A stretch of 64,000 nt of DNA, taken from assembly GCF_019104745.1 (NCBI RefSeq), contig NZ_JAHRWL010000001.1, forward strand, positions 2,027,001 to 2,091,000, written 5' to 3'. Below are positions 28,278-37,593 of the stretch, in pieces (the stretch's first letter is position 1; each line of letters opens with the position of its first letter). The stretch is from Thalassococcus arenae. GTDB lineage: Bacteria > Pseudomonadota > Alphaproteobacteria > Rhodobacterales > Rhodobacteraceae. The position numbers were made by a program, and so were the translations under genes. The notes below the pieces were generated by a model, which was not told the origin of the DNA, searched no databases, and saw only the letters and a program-made list of their open reading frames with translations.

Positions 28278-28601
28278 TCAGCCCTGGCTGCGCTCGATAT
28301 GGGCGCGCAGCTCTTCGGCCTCGGTGCGGGCTTCGCGCAGGCCGTCCATGGCGGCCGATAGCTCGGCCTCGGTCTGCGCCAGCTGGTTGGTCAACTCGGC
28401 CTCGCGCTGTTGCAGGTAGGTGATCGCCTGGTCGCGGGTTTCCTCGGCCTCGTGCAGTTCCTGGCTCATCTTCTCGAGCTGGTCGACATCGGCCTGGCTG
28501 ACCCGGCTGAAGCGTTGCATGATCCAGTGCGCGAACCAGCCCAGGCAGAACGCCACGAACAAGATCGCCGCCGTCACCAGTATGAATTGCGTTCTATTCA
28601 T
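28278..28601 (-). CDS. Membrane-anchored coiled-coil protein
   Basis: A 107-residue protein. An N-terminal transmembrane helix (FILVTAAILFVAFCLGWFAHW) is followed by a continuous heptad-like region from about residue 37 to the end (DQLEKMSQELHEAEETRDQA and onward), rich in Glu, Ala, Leu and Arg. No enzymatic motif. It overlaps the end of the OmpA gene by 8 bp, so it is likely translationally coupled and may act with it at the envelope. Function unknown. Confidence 0.83.
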   Translation of the reverse strand: MNRTQFILVTAAILFVAFCLGWFAHWIMQRFSRVSQADVDQLEKMSQELHEAEETRDQAITYLQQREAELTNQLAQTEAELSAAMDGLREARTEAEELRAHIERSQG

Positions 28602-30486
28602 CTGCCGTTTCCTCTGTGGAACCGGTTCCGGCCCCTTGTTGTTCCGCGTTGTCCTGCGCGGTTCCTTCCTGGTCGGTGGTCTCGGGACGGATCAGCCTGA
28701 ATTCGATCCGGCGGTTCGCTTCGCGGCCCTCTTCGGTGCCGTTGTCGGCAATCGGTTGGGTTTCGCCATAGCCCTTGACCGTGTAGCTGGCGACCAGCAC
28801 GCGGCGATTGCGCAGCGCATCGAGAACGGCCTGGGCACGGGCCTGGCTGAGCTCCTGGTTCATCACTTCGCGGCCCTGGCTGTCGGTGTGACCGCCGATC
28901 TCGAGCGGGATGTCCTCGCACTTCCTCAGCAACTCCGCCACCTCGTCGAGGATGTCCTTGGCCGAGGCATCCAGTGTCGCCGACCCGGGTTCGAAGCTGA
29001 GCTTGCGGTCGCCGATGATCTCGACGATCCCGCGCTCGCATTCCTCGGGGGTGGGCAGACCCAAGGTCGGGTCCAGCTTTTTCTCATAGTCGATATCGAT
29101 GTCGAATTTCGCCGTCTCGCCCAGTTTCTCGATCAGCAAGGCGGCGATTTCGGTACTGGCCTGTTGTGATCCCGTGATTCCGGTGACGGTGACCGCGTCC
29201 GGCGTGACCGTGACCGACCCGTTTGCGAGTTTGGCAAGCGCTTCGATGGCCGCGACTACCCTGACCTGCCAGCCCGCCGGCACGGTGTCATCGACCCGCG
29301 TCGCAAGATAGACGGTGGACGAGCCGAACCGCGCGCGGGCCAGGCTGTCGGCGGTCTGGCGCGCGACCTCGGAACCGATACGGCCGCGCAGTTGAACCGC
29401 GCCCTCGGGGCTCAGAACGGCCGAGAACTCGATCGGCCCGGCGCTGGTATCGGGTGTCTTTGGCAGCACGGCGTTCAGCGCGAAGACGTCCGGCAGCGCA
29501 GATTCCAGTTCACCGACGATACGGTCGAAAAGCGCCTGGTCGGTGCCTTCGGCGGCGACCAGGGCGATATCGGCATTTGCGAATGTCACAGAACCCTGGC
29601 CCAGTTCACCCAGCTTGGCGATGGCCAGTTCAACGGCGTCCGGCCAGCGTTTGGATGGCACGCCCAGACCGATCGTGCAGTTGCTCTTGCCTTCCAGACC
29701 GACCCGCGCGGCCGCCCGCAGGATGCGGTCGCGACCATCTTCGTTCTGTGCGGAACAGGCATCGAAACGCGGGCCGTTCTCGTCGATGACGAAGCGCAGC
29801 GCAAACGGCGAAATCACCGGGCGCGGCGCCGAGATCTCGAGCGCAAGACGCAGGTTTTCCGGCTTGCGGCGGGCAAGGTCGGCCTCGATCCGGCGCTTGT
29901 GTTCCTCGCTGTCGACCATCGCCTTGATGGCCACGCGATCCGCATCGACCGATATTTTCGAACGCGGCAGGTCGCGCAGTGCGCCTGTGGCGAAACGCAG
30001 GGTCGCAGACCAGCCGTCGGGTTCCGGAAAATCCGCGGCCTCGAGCAGGTCGGACACGCCTGCGCCATTCGCCATGTCCGAAAAGGTTTCGATCAGGGCC
30101 TGGCGATCCGTCGTGGCGGGCACCAGGCCAATCAGCGAGATGCCCGCGTCATTGCGCAGGATTTCGATGGAAAAGCGCGGCGGCGCGATGCCCTCGGCTT
30201 CGGCCACCAGCATCTGGTCGATCAACCGCGAGGCATCGACGATCCGACCCGCGACGCTCATCGCCTGGAACCGCGCCGCTTCGTCGGGCGCGGTGCCGAT
30301 CAGGTAGACCTCGAGCCCGTTGACATCGGTTTCGGCCCAGCTGAGCCCTTCGGTTTCCAAAGCCGTGTCCACCGAGATACGCGAGGCATCCTCGATCAGC
30401 CGCACCGCGAACATCGCGGCCAGGACGCAGATCACCGCGGCTGCCGAGAAAATCCCGGCCAAGGTGAAAGCTGTGGAAAGGCGCAT
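28594..30486 (-). CDS. OmpA family protein with BON-like repeats
   Basis: A 630-residue envelope protein. It has an N-terminal hydrophobic anchor (LAGIFSAAAVICVLAAMFAV), then several alternating BON/OmpA-like linker domains, and a C-terminal OmpA peptidoglycan-binding domain (LSFEPGSATLDASAKDIL, then IGGHTDSQGREVMNQELSQAR and VKGYGETQPIADN) near residues 500-600. The acidic/Gln-rich tail is disordered. It tethers the inner membrane or periplasm to peptidoglycan by family inference. ATG 30486 is the start with the anchor; the frame extends further but is atypical. Confidence 0.9.
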   Translation of the reverse strand: MRLSTAFTLAGIFSAAAVICVLAAMFAVRLIEDASRISVDTALETEGLSWAETDVNGLEVYLIGTAPDEAARFQAMSVAGRIVDASRLIDQMLVAEAEGIAPPRFSIEILRNDAGISLIGLVPATTDRQALIETFSDMANGAGVSDLLEAADFPEPDGWSATLRFATGALRDLPRSKISVDADRVAIKAMVDSEEHKRRIEADLARRKPENLRLALEISAPRPVISPFALRFVIDENGPRFDACSAQNEDGRDRILRAAARVGLEGKSNCTIGLGVPSKRWPDAVELAIAKLGELGQGSVTFANADIALVAAEGTDQALFDRIVGELESALPDVFALNAVLPKTPDTSAGPIEFSAVLSPEGAVQLRGRIGSEVARQTADSLARARFGSSTVYLATRVDDTVPAGWQVRVVAAIEALAKLANGSVTVTPDAVTVTGITGSQQASTEIAALLIEKLGETAKFDIDIDYEKKLDPTLGLPTPEECERGIVEIIGDRKLSFEPGSATLDASAKDILDEVAELLRKCEDIPLEIGGHTDSQGREVMNQELSQARAQAVLDALRNRRVLVASYTVKGYGETQPIADNGTEEGREANRRIEFRLIRPETTDQEGTAQDNAEQQGAGTGSTEETADE

Positions 30487-30553
30487 GGGCGCAGCGGGTC
30501 CTGTCGGTTCCGGTTGTTGAGAGTGACATACGCCGGGGCGGCGGGCTGTGCAA

Positions 30554-31531
30554 TCAAACGACGAGCGCGGCGGCGAAAAGCAGCACGGGCAGAAGACCGG
30601 CATCCCGGTTCGACCGGAACAGTGACAGAAGCCTTTCGGAATCGTCGATTTTCAGGCGCCGCAACTGCCACATCAGGTGCCACCCCATCGCCCAGGCGCC
30701 GGCCAGCATCAGGACCAGATCCTGGATCTGTCCCGGCGGTGCCGCCATGATGATCGCGGCACCCATCAGCCCGACGGTCAGCACAAGGAATCGCGCCAGC
30801 CATTTCGGGCTGTCTTCGCCGAACAGCCGCGCGGTCGAGCGGATGCCGATCAGCGCGTCGTCCTCGGTGTCCTGATGCGCGTAGATCGTGTCGTAAAACA
30901 GCGTCCACGCGATCCCCGACAGGTACAAGACCACCGCCGGCCAGCCCAGGGTTCCGGTATGGGCGGTCCAGGCCAGCAGCGCCCCCCAGTTGAAGGCGAT
31001 GCCCAGAAAGACCTGCGGCCACCAGGTGAACCGCTTGGCGAACGGGTAGATCGCCACTGGCAACAGCGACAGAACTCCAAGCGCGATGGCCATGGGCGGG
31101 AACGTCAGCAGGATTGCAAAGGATACGAGGCATTGCGCCACTGCCCAGGCCAAGGCCTGTTTCACGCTCACCTGACCGGACGGGATCGGACGCGAAGCGG
31201 TGCGCGCGACAGAGCCGTCGAAATCGCGGTCGGTGATGTCGTTCCAGGTGCAGCCGGCGCCGCGCATCAACACGGCGCCGATAGCGCAGCCCACGAAGAT
31301 CCACAGATCGAACAACCGCGCTTGTCCGTCGGCGATCATCGCCAGCAGCAATCCCCACCAGCAGGGCAGCAGCAGCAGCCAGGTTCCGATCGGCCGGTCG
31401 GCGCGGCTCAGCCGCAGATAGGGCCGTGCGACGGCCGGCGCGTAGCGGTCGACCCAGTTGCCACGGACCGCATCGGCGACCGGCTTGTCGACGGGCCCGT
31501 CGACCTCTGGCGTTGTGTTCGGACCGGCCAT
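30554..31531 (-). CDS. ubiA: 4-hydroxybenzoate polyprenyltransferase
   Basis: A 325-residue integral membrane prenyltransferase of ubiquinone synthesis. Both Asp-rich magnesium-prenyl diphosphate motifs are visible: GCTWNDITDRDFDG near residue 95 and FYDTIYAHQDTEDD near 220. The start consensus RPYLRLSRADRPIGTWLLLLP is typical of alphaproteobacterial UbiA. The ATG (31531) is back-to-back with the rsmE start in one CATATG, leaving no intergenic space. Confidence 0.95.
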   Translation of the reverse strand: MAGPNTTPEVDGPVDKPVADAVRGNWVDRYAPAVARPYLRLSRADRPIGTWLLLLPCWWGLLLAMIADGQARLFDLWIFVGCAIGAVLMRGAGCTWNDITDRDFDGSVARTASRPIPSGQVSVKQALAWAVAQCLVSFAILLTFPPMAIALGVLSLLPVAIYPFAKRFTWWPQVFLGIAFNWGALLAWTAHTGTLGWPAVVLYLSGIAWTLFYDTIYAHQDTEDDALIGIRSTARLFGEDSPKWLARFLVLTVGLMGAAIIMAAPPGQIQDLVLMLAGAWAMGWHLMWQLRRLKIDDSERLLSLFRSNRDAGLLPVLLFAAALVV

Positions 31532-32269
31532 ATGGTGCGCCTCATGAAGCCCAAGGTTCGCCTGTATGTAGAGCACCCGCTGGGGGCGGGACAACCGGTT
31601 CCACTGTCGCGGGAGCAGGCCCACTACCTGTTCGGCGTGATGCGGCTGAGCCCCGGCGACGCGGTGGCGCTGTTCAACGGCCAAGACGGCGAATGGCGCG
31701 CCGAGGTGGCCGAAGCGGGCAAGCGCGGCGGCGTCCTGACCTGCGCGACGCAGACCGCACCGCAATCGGGACCGCCGGATCTCTGGCTGTGCTTCGCCCC
31801 GATCAAGAAGGCGCGCACCGATTTCATTGTCGAGAAGGCGGTCGAGATGGGGGCCCGGCGGATCGTGCCCATGCAGACCGACTTCACCAATTCCGAACGT
31901 ATCCGCCAGGACCGGTTGCAGGCCCACGCGGTCGAGGCTGCCGAGCAATGCGGGGCGGTCTTCGTCCCCGAAGTGGCCGGTCTGCAAAGGCTCGACCGGT
32001 TGCTTGATGGCTGGGACGAGGGCCGGCAGATCCTGTTCTGCGACGAAGCGCAGGCCGGCGCGGCGATGGCGCTGCCCGACGAACCGACGACGCAACCCTG
32101 GGCCATTTTCATCGGTCCGGAAGGCGGGTTTTCCGATGCAGAGCGCGCCCGGCTGCGCGCCCTTCCGTTTGCAAGGACCATCGCACTTGGCCCACGTATC
32201 CTGCGCGCCGACACGGCCGCCGTCGCGGCGCTGACGCTTTGGCAGGACCGGCTGGGGGACTGGCGGTGA
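31532..32269 (+). CDS. rsmE: 16S rRNA (uracil(1498)-N(3))-methyltransferase
   Basis: A 245-residue SPOUT methyltransferase for the 16S U1498 position. The PUA-like N-domain has the hallmark SREQAHYLFGVMRLSPGD, and the SPOUT knot carries IFIGPEGGFSDAERARL and ALGPRILRADTAAVAAL. ATG 31532 lies in the shared CATATG; an alternative ATG at 31544 would remove four residues. Neither has a clear Shine-Dalgarno. The stop overlaps the next GTG start (GTGA). Confidence 0.95.
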   Translation: MVRLMKPKVRLYVEHPLGAGQPVPLSREQAHYLFGVMRLSPGDAVALFNGQDGEWRAEVAEAGKRGGVLTCATQTAPQSGPPDLWLCFAPIKKARTDFIVEKAVEMGARRIVPMQTDFTNSERIRQDRLQAHAVEAAEQCGAVFVPEVAGLQRLDRLLDGWDEGRQILFCDEAQAGAAMALPDEPTTQPWAIFIGPEGGFSDAERARLRALPFARTIALGPRILRADTAAVAALTLWQDRLGDWR

Positions 32270-32790
32270 TCCGCCCTGAAGCGGCGGCAATCCTGCACCG
32301 CTGGCGCGAGGCCTTGGCCGGTGTTGCCGTGCTGGGGCTGGGGCTCTACTGGGCGCTGTTCACGCGCGGTCCGCTGCTGGGATGGGTGGGCGTCGCCGTC
32401 GTGCTGTGCGGGGCGGCATTGCTGTTCGTGGGCTGGCAACGCGGGCGGTTCCGCACGGGCAGCGGCGGTCCCGGGATCGTGCAGGTGGTCGAAGGGCGCA
32501 TCACCTATTTCGGGCCGCTCTCGGGCGGTGTCGCCGATCTGGAAAGTCTCGACGCTCTGCGCTTCGACCCCACCGGCCGGCCCGGACACTGGTTGCTGGA
32601 TCAGCCCGGCCAGCCGCCGCTTGCGATCCCGGTCAATGCCGCAGGCGCGGATCAACTCTTTGATCTGTTTGCGCAATTGCCCGGGATACGCACCGAGACG
32701 ATGGTTCGTGCCCGCACGAATGCGGGCGATCACGTCATCGTCATCTGGCAGGCTCCGACCGCGCGAAAACGCACAGCCCGGCTGCATTGA
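32266..32790 (+). CDS. Hypothetical membrane protein coupled to rsmE
   Basis: A 174-residue protein. Two hydrophobic helices lie near residues 17-60 (ALAGVAVLGLGLYWALF, GWVGVAVVLCGAALLFVGW), followed by a soluble PH-like/beta domain (QVVEGRITYFGPLSGGVADL, DALRFDPTGRPGHWLLD). GTG 32266 overlaps the rsmE stop in GTGA, so it is translationally coupled. Function unknown; the conserved position after rsmE is the main clue. Confidence 0.78.
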   Translation: MIRPEAAAILHRWREALAGVAVLGLGLYWALFTRGPLLGWVGVAVVLCGAALLFVGWQRGRFRTGSGGPGIVQVVEGRITYFGPLSGGVADLESLDALRFDPTGRPGHWLLDQPGQPPLAIPVNAAGADQLFDLFAQLPGIRTETMVRARTNAGDHVIVIWQAPTARKRTARLH

Positions 32791-32856
32791 CACCCGCGCG
32801 GTTTGCGACCATGGCTTGACCCCTGAACAGGCCGGCAAGGCAATCCGGAGGCGCGC

Positions 32857-34227
32857 ATGTCCATTCCCCAATCCGGCGGTGGCCCGATCGAACGGCACGA
32901 ACAGCTGGCCGAGTACCTCGAATCCGGCTGCAAGCCCAAGGATGCCTGGCGCATCGGGACCGAGCACGAGAAGTTCGGTTATGACAAGAAAACGCTGGCG
33001 CCGCTGCCCTATGACGGCCCGTGTTCGATCCGCGCCGTGCTGGAAGGGCTGCGCGACCGGCATGGCTGGGCGCCGGTCGAAGAAGCGGGCACGTTGATCG
33101 GACTGGTCAAGGACGGGGCCAACATCTCGTTGGAACCGGGGGGGCAGCTGGAGCTGTCCGGCGCGCCGCTCGAGACAATCCACCAAACCTGCGACGAGGT
33201 GAACGAACATCTGCGCGAGGTGAAGGATATCGCCGACGCGATCGGCGCAGGCTTCATCGGGCTGGGGGCTGCGCCGATCTGGCGGCACGAGGACATGCCG
33301 CTGATGCCCAAAGGGCGCTACAAGCTGATGGATGCCTACATGGACAAGGTGGGCGAAGCCGGCAAGGTGATGATGCGGCGGACCTGCACCGTGCAGGTGA
33401 ACCTCGATTTCGCCTCCGAGGCCGACATGGTGCAGAAATTGCGCGTGGCGCTGGCGCTGCAACCGGTGGCCAACGCACTGTTCGGGAACTCGCCGTTCTT
33501 CGAGGGCAAGCCGAACGGTCACAAATCCTGGCGCGGCTGGGTTTGGCGACATCTGGACGACGCGCGCACGGGCATGTTGCCCTTCGTCTTCGAGGACGGT
33601 TTCGGATTCGAGGCCTGGGTGGAATACGCGCTCGATGTGCCGATGTATTTCGTCTACCGCGACGGGCGCTATGTCGACGCGCTTGGTCAGTCGTTCCGGG
33701 ATTTCCTGAAAGGTGAACTGCCCGCCATGCCGGGCGAGACGCCGACCCTGTCGGACTGGGCCGATCATCTGACCACGATCTTCCCCGAGGCGCGGATCAA
33801 GAAATACATCGAGATGCGCGGCGCCGATGGTGGGCCGTGGCGGCGCCTATGCGCGCTTCCGGCCTTCTGGGTCGGGCTGATGTACGACCAGGCGTCGCTG
33901 GATGCCGCCTGGGACCTCGTCAGGAACTGGGACGCCGAGACGCGGCAGGCGCTGCGGATCGCCGCTTCGGTCGACGGGCTGGCCGCGCAGGTTGGCGGCA
34001 TCCGCATGCTCGACCTTGCGCGCGAGTCGGTGGCGCTGGCCGAGGCCGGCCTCGCCGCCCGCGCCAGGCAGGGGGCAGGCGGATTGTTGCCGGACGAGAC
34101 GCATTTCCTGAACGCGCTCAAGGACAGCGTTGAATCGGGAAAGGCTCCTGCCGACGAATTGCTGGAGCATTACCACGGCGATTGGCAGGGCGACCTGACC
34201 CGTGTCTACGGGCAATACAGCTACTAG
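32857..34227 (+). CDS. gshA: Glutamate-cysteine ligase, plant/alphaproteobacterial type
   Basis: A 456-residue enzyme for the first step of glutathione synthesis. The family start is RIGTEHEKFGYD near residue 32, ISLEPGGQLELSG near 89, MPKGRYKLMDAYM near 150 and MMRRTCTVQVNLDF near 170. Length and motifs match the plant/proteobacterial GCS2 branch rather than E. coli GshA. The stop shares CTAG with the convergent DUF805 gene. Confidence 0.95.
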   Translation: MSIPQSGGGPIERHEQLAEYLESGCKPKDAWRIGTEHEKFGYDKKTLAPLPYDGPCSIRAVLEGLRDRHGWAPVEEAGTLIGLVKDGANISLEPGGQLELSGAPLETIHQTCDEVNEHLREVKDIADAIGAGFIGLGAAPIWRHEDMPLMPKGRYKLMDAYMDKVGEAGKVMMRRTCTVQVNLDFASEADMVQKLRVALALQPVANALFGNSPFFEGKPNGHKSWRGWVWRHLDDARTGMLPFVFEDGFGFEAWVEYALDVPMYFVYRDGRYVDALGQSFRDFLKGELPAMPGETPTLSDWADHLTTIFPEARIKKYIEMRGADGGPWRRLCALPAFWVGLMYDQASLDAAWDLVRNWDAETRQALRIAASVDGLAAQVGGIRMLDLARESVALAEAGLAARARQGAGGLLPDETHFLNALKDSVESGKAPADELLEHYHGDWQGDLTRVYGQYSY

Positions 34228-34784
34228 GCCCGGGTAGGCGTCTGCTTGAGCACCTTGGTGCGGTAATACTCGCGGATCTGTTCACGCCGCGCTTGTTCTT
34301 CTTCGGGGCTGGGCACGCGTTCGGCCTCGAACAGAACGGAATAGCTCTGCCATGGATCATGTGCCTTGCCGCCGCTGCGAAGCGGGCTGCCGCCGCCGCT
34401 GGCCGGCCCTCGCGGTGCGCCCCACTTGTTGTCGTCCTTCTGGCCGGGCATCGCCAGCAAGACGTACAGGATCAGAACGCCAATCACCGGGACAAAGGAT
34501 ATCATGAACCAAAGCGACGAACGGCCCGTGTCGTGCAGGCGGCGCATCGTCAGCGTCAGGTTCGGCACGAAGGTCAGCAGCATCAGGACCGGCGTCATGT
34601 AGGCAAAGGGGTTTGTGGCGGGTACGTCGGATGACATCAGGGTCATCACATCCCAGACAAGGGCCGCCACACCGGCGAAGAACAGGAACAGGAAGACCCA
34701 CCAGAATTCGGCGCGGCTGGCGCGCCCGGTGATGTTGAAGGCACGAAAGAAAAAGGCCTCGAAGGCTGAGATCGGTCCGATCAT
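34224..34784 (-). CDS. DUF805 family membrane protein
   Basis: A 186-residue inner-membrane protein. The signatures of DUF805 are FFFRAFNITGRASRAEFWWVFLF near residue 10, TMRRLHDTGRSSLWF near 80 and three to four hydrophobic helices. The C-terminal third is soluble and charged. Function unknown in the family. ATG 34784 is chosen because the upstream codons lack similarity. The stop overlaps gshA by CTAG. Confidence 0.85.
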   Translation of the reverse strand: MIGPISAFEAFFFRAFNITGRASRAEFWWVFLFLFFAGVAALVWDVMTLMSSDVPATNPFAYMTPVLMLLTFVPNLTLTMRRLHDTGRSSLWFMISFVPVIGVLILYVLLAMPGQKDDNKWGAPRGPASGGGSPLRSGGKAHDPWQSYSVLFEAERVPSPEEEQARREQIREYYRTKVLKQTPTRA

Positions 34785-34879
34785 GGTCGCCGGTTCCCTG
34801 GACAAGACATGCACTTGCCCCAAGGGTGACGCCGCTTGTGGGCAGGAATGCGGCCGACCGGGGGAGAAAACCGGGCGTT

Positions 34880-36457
34880 TCAGTAGCCGATGGCGCAGCC
34901 GTCCTTCCGTGGGTCCGAAGCCCCTTCCAGTGCGCCGTTTTCGTGGATGACGATCGCCTGTGCGCCGCCCAGCGGAATATCCGGCGTGGTCACATCATGG
35001 CCCAGGGCCGCCAGTTCGGCCCGTACCGCATCGGAATAGCCGCGTTCCAGTTGCAGCTTGTCGCCCTCGGCGAAACTGCGCGGCGCGTCCAGCGCGGTCT
35101 GGGCGTCCATGCCGAAATCGGTCATGTTGGTGATCACGCGGGCATGGCCGTTGGGCTGGTATTGCCCGCCCATCACGCCGAATGGCATCGACACGCGCCC
35201 GCCGTCGCGCAGCATGCCGGGGATGATGGTGTGCATCGGCCGCTTTCCTCCAGCCAGTTCGTTCGGGTGCCCGGGTGTGAGATTGAAGCCGGCACCGCGG
35301 TTCTGGAACAGGATGCCGAATTTCTCGGACGCGATGCCGGAACCGAAACCGTGAAAGATCGAATAGATCAGCGACACCGCCATGCGGTCGCGGTCGACCA
35401 CGGTCAGATAGATCGTGTCCTTGTGCACGGCCTCGCTGGCCTTGGTCGCGGAGGGCATCGCGCGCTTGGGATCGATCAGGGCAGCAAGCGCCTGCGCGGT
35501 TTCGGGGCGCATCAGGTAGTCCAGGCGCTGCATGTGATCGGCGTCGGCCAGGAACCGGTTGCGGGCGTCATAGGCCAGCTTGGCCGCCTCGGCTTCGATA
35601 TGCGCGCGCTTCGCGCCAAGCGGATCCATCGCGGCGATGTCGAATTGGGCCAGGATGTTGAGCATCAGGATCGCGGTCACACCCTGGCCGTTCGGCGGAT
35701 GTTCCAGCACTTCGCGATGCTTGTACGTGCCGGCGATCGGATCGCCGATGGTGCATGCTGTCGCGGCGAAATCCTCGGGCTGATGAACGCCGCCCAGGGC
35801 TTGCAGCGTCGCAAGCATGTCGTCGGCCACTTCACCGGAATAGAACGCGTCGCGGCCGTGGCTGGCGAGGCGGCGCAGCACTTCGGCCTGGCCGCGCAGG
35901 CTGAACAGATCGCCCACCTTGGGGATCGCGCCGTCTGTCAGAAAGTGTTTGCGTCCGTGGCCTTGCAGGACGGGTTCGCAGCCCTGCCAGTCCCATGCGA
36001 CACGCGGACTGACGACGACGCCTTCTTCCATGTACCGGATCGCAGGTGCCAGGCTGTCGGCGAGGCCCAGCTTGCCCCATTTGTCTGACATGACGCAGAA
36101 CGCGTCGATGGCGCCGGGGATCGTCACCGCCTGGGCATCGTAGAGGGGTATCGCGGAATGGCCCTTGGCGCGCAGAGCCTCGGCACTGGCGGCGGCCGGT
36201 GCGCGGCCGGATCCGTTCACCGCGATGACGTCGTCCCCTCCGGCAGGCGAAATCAGCGCGAAACAATCGCCTCCTATGCCGGTCATCTGCGGTTCGGCGA
36301 GCCCCAGCACGATCGCGGCGCCGATCGCCGCATCGACGGCGTTGCCGCCGGACTTCAGCAGATCGATCGCGACCTGTGCGGCGATCGGATGCGAGGTGGC
36401 GCAGATGCCGTTGGTGGCCAGAACGGGTGAGCGGCCAGGCAGGTGGAAATCGCGCAT
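34880..36457 (-). CDS. Gamma-glutamyltransferase-like protein (Ntn hydrolase)
   Basis: A 525-residue protein. It has GGT features: GGNAVDAAIGAAIVLGLAEPQ near residue 35, GSGRAP, the autoprocessing site within KDTIYLTVVDRDR, and a C-terminal GGxxxPMHTIIPG block (GGKRPMHTIIP). The classical TTHxSV at the nucleophile reads TIYLTV here, so specificity may differ from glutathione hydrolysis. No obvious signal peptide precedes MRDFHLPGRSPVLATNG, so it may be cytoplasmic. ATG 36457; upstream codons in the frame are not family-like. Confidence 0.88.
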   Translation of the reverse strand: MRDFHLPGRSPVLATNGICATSHPIAAQVAIDLLKSGGNAVDAAIGAAIVLGLAEPQMTGIGGDCFALISPAGGDDVIAVNGSGRAPAAASAEALRAKGHSAIPLYDAQAVTIPGAIDAFCVMSDKWGKLGLADSLAPAIRYMEEGVVVSPRVAWDWQGCEPVLQGHGRKHFLTDGAIPKVGDLFSLRGQAEVLRRLASHGRDAFYSGEVADDMLATLQALGGVHQPEDFAATACTIGDPIAGTYKHREVLEHPPNGQGVTAILMLNILAQFDIAAMDPLGAKRAHIEAEAAKLAYDARNRFLADADHMQRLDYLMRPETAQALAALIDPKRAMPSATKASEAVHKDTIYLTVVDRDRMAVSLIYSIFHGFGSGIASEKFGILFQNRGAGFNLTPGHPNELAGGKRPMHTIIPGMLRDGGRVSMPFGVMGGQYQPNGHARVITNMTDFGMDAQTALDAPRSFAEGDKLQLERGYSDAVRAELAALGHDVTTPDIPLGGAQAIVIHENGALEGASDPRKDGCAIGY

Positions 36458-36677
36458 GTGGTGAGCCTTCCTTGTTTGAAGGCCGAGCATAGGGCGCGCG
36501 CAACGGAGGTCAATCTGGGGGGAGGACCTCGGTACCGCGCACTGGGTGGGGGCTATTGCGACGCGGCACCGAGGGAAGCCATATGCAGCTACACTGTCGT
36601 TGTGGCAGACAATACCGGCGCGATTGCGGAGCGTTTCGGACAATTTCAAGGCAGGTTGGCAGGCTGCCCGATCGCGG

Positions 36678-37166
36678 TCAGACCCGACCGGAATCGAGCG
36701 CCAGTTCCAGCAGAAGGCGGTTTTCGCCGTCGCAACGGGTATATTCGACATTGTCGGTCAGTGCGCGGATCAGGAACCAGCCGAACCCGCCCTCCGGCAG
36801 TTCTGCGATCGGCACGTTGGGATCGGGCAAGACCGCATCGGGGATGCGCCGGTCGGGCAGGGCCGTGCCGCGGTCGCGCAATTCGGCCCGGACACGGCCA
36901 TCGCGGCACCGCAGCAGCAACGAGATCGTGCCGCTCTCGCAACCGGAAAGGGCGTGTTCGACAACGTTGTTCAGCGCCTCGGCCAGAACGATTTCCAACC
37001 GATCGCAGACCGAGACGGGGCAACCGCAGGCCAACATGGCTCCGCGCATGTCGGCCAGGGCCCTGCGCACGTCACCGGGCGTATCACCCACCGACAGACG
37101 CAGCGACATGCCCGTCTTGCCGGATCCGGCCCCGGTGCCATGAATCGTCGCCTCACCCCTATCCAT
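36678..37166 (-). CDS. RsbW-type serine kinase/anti-sigma ATP-binding protein
   Basis: A 162-residue GHKL-fold ATPase. The N-box is LAEALNNVVEHALSG near residue 63, the GFGWFLIRAL motif near 132 is the G-box, and RAELRDRGTALPD holds the D-box. Such proteins phosphorylate an STAS partner and bind sigma factors or response regulators in partner switching. It lies 8 bp after the STAS gene on the same strand, so the pair forms one operon. The N-terminus is uncertain: MSLRLSV at residue 20 is another start. Confidence 0.88.
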   Translation of the reverse strand: MDRGEATIHGTGAGSGKTGMSLRLSVGDTPGDVRRALADMRGAMLACGCPVSVCDRLEIVLAEALNNVVEHALSGCESGTISLLLRCRDGRVRAELRDRGTALPDRRIPDAVLPDPNVPIAELPEGGFGWFLIRALTDNVEYTRCDGENRLLLELALDSGRV

Positions 37167-37174
37167 GAACAGGG

Positions 37175-37504
37175 TCAGGCATTGTGCGCGGCATCGGCGC
37201 TGGCATGGATGACGAAGATCGAATCCATCCGCGTCATCCGGAACACCTTGTCCACGGCCGGGCTGAGCGCCGCCAGTTCCATCCGTTGCCCGTCCCGCAG
37301 CGACTTCATCACCGCCACGATCGCACCCAGGCCGCTCGAATCGATGAATTCCACTTGGGACAGGTTCAGGATGATGCGGTCCGGCGCGTCGCGCGTGAGT
37401 TCGCGCATCTGGTCCTTGAACTGGATCGCCACCGCCGCGTCGATCCGTGCATTCGCCACCGTCACTGTGCCAAGGCCCGCTTCCGTCGTAATGTCGAGTT
37501 CCAT
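37175..37504 (-). CDS. STAS domain anti-anti-sigma factor (RsbV-like)
   Basis: A 109-residue STAS protein with the signature VEFIDSSGLGAIVAVMKSL near residue 51, including the phosphorylatable serine of SpoIIAA/RsbV proteins. It is the first gene of the RsbV/RsbW pair. It is divergent from the thiolase, with 89 bp between for both promoters. Confidence 0.92.
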   Translation of the reverse strand: MELDITTEAGLGTVTVANARIDAAVAIQFKDQMRELTRDAPDRIILNLSQVEFIDSSGLGAIVAVMKSLRDGQRMELAALSPAVDKVFRMTRMDSIFVIHASADAAHNA

Positions 37505-37593
37505 TCGCCATCTCGTCCGCCTATGTTTCGAGCACGCTAGACCGCATTCCTTACCAATCGGTATGTGCCGTCCGGCGGAGTTGGAGGACGCAG

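Noticed and set aside
30554-32290. 578-codon frame extending ubiA upstream
   Set aside because: Everything before 31531 is antisense to rsmE; family start agrees with ATG 31531.
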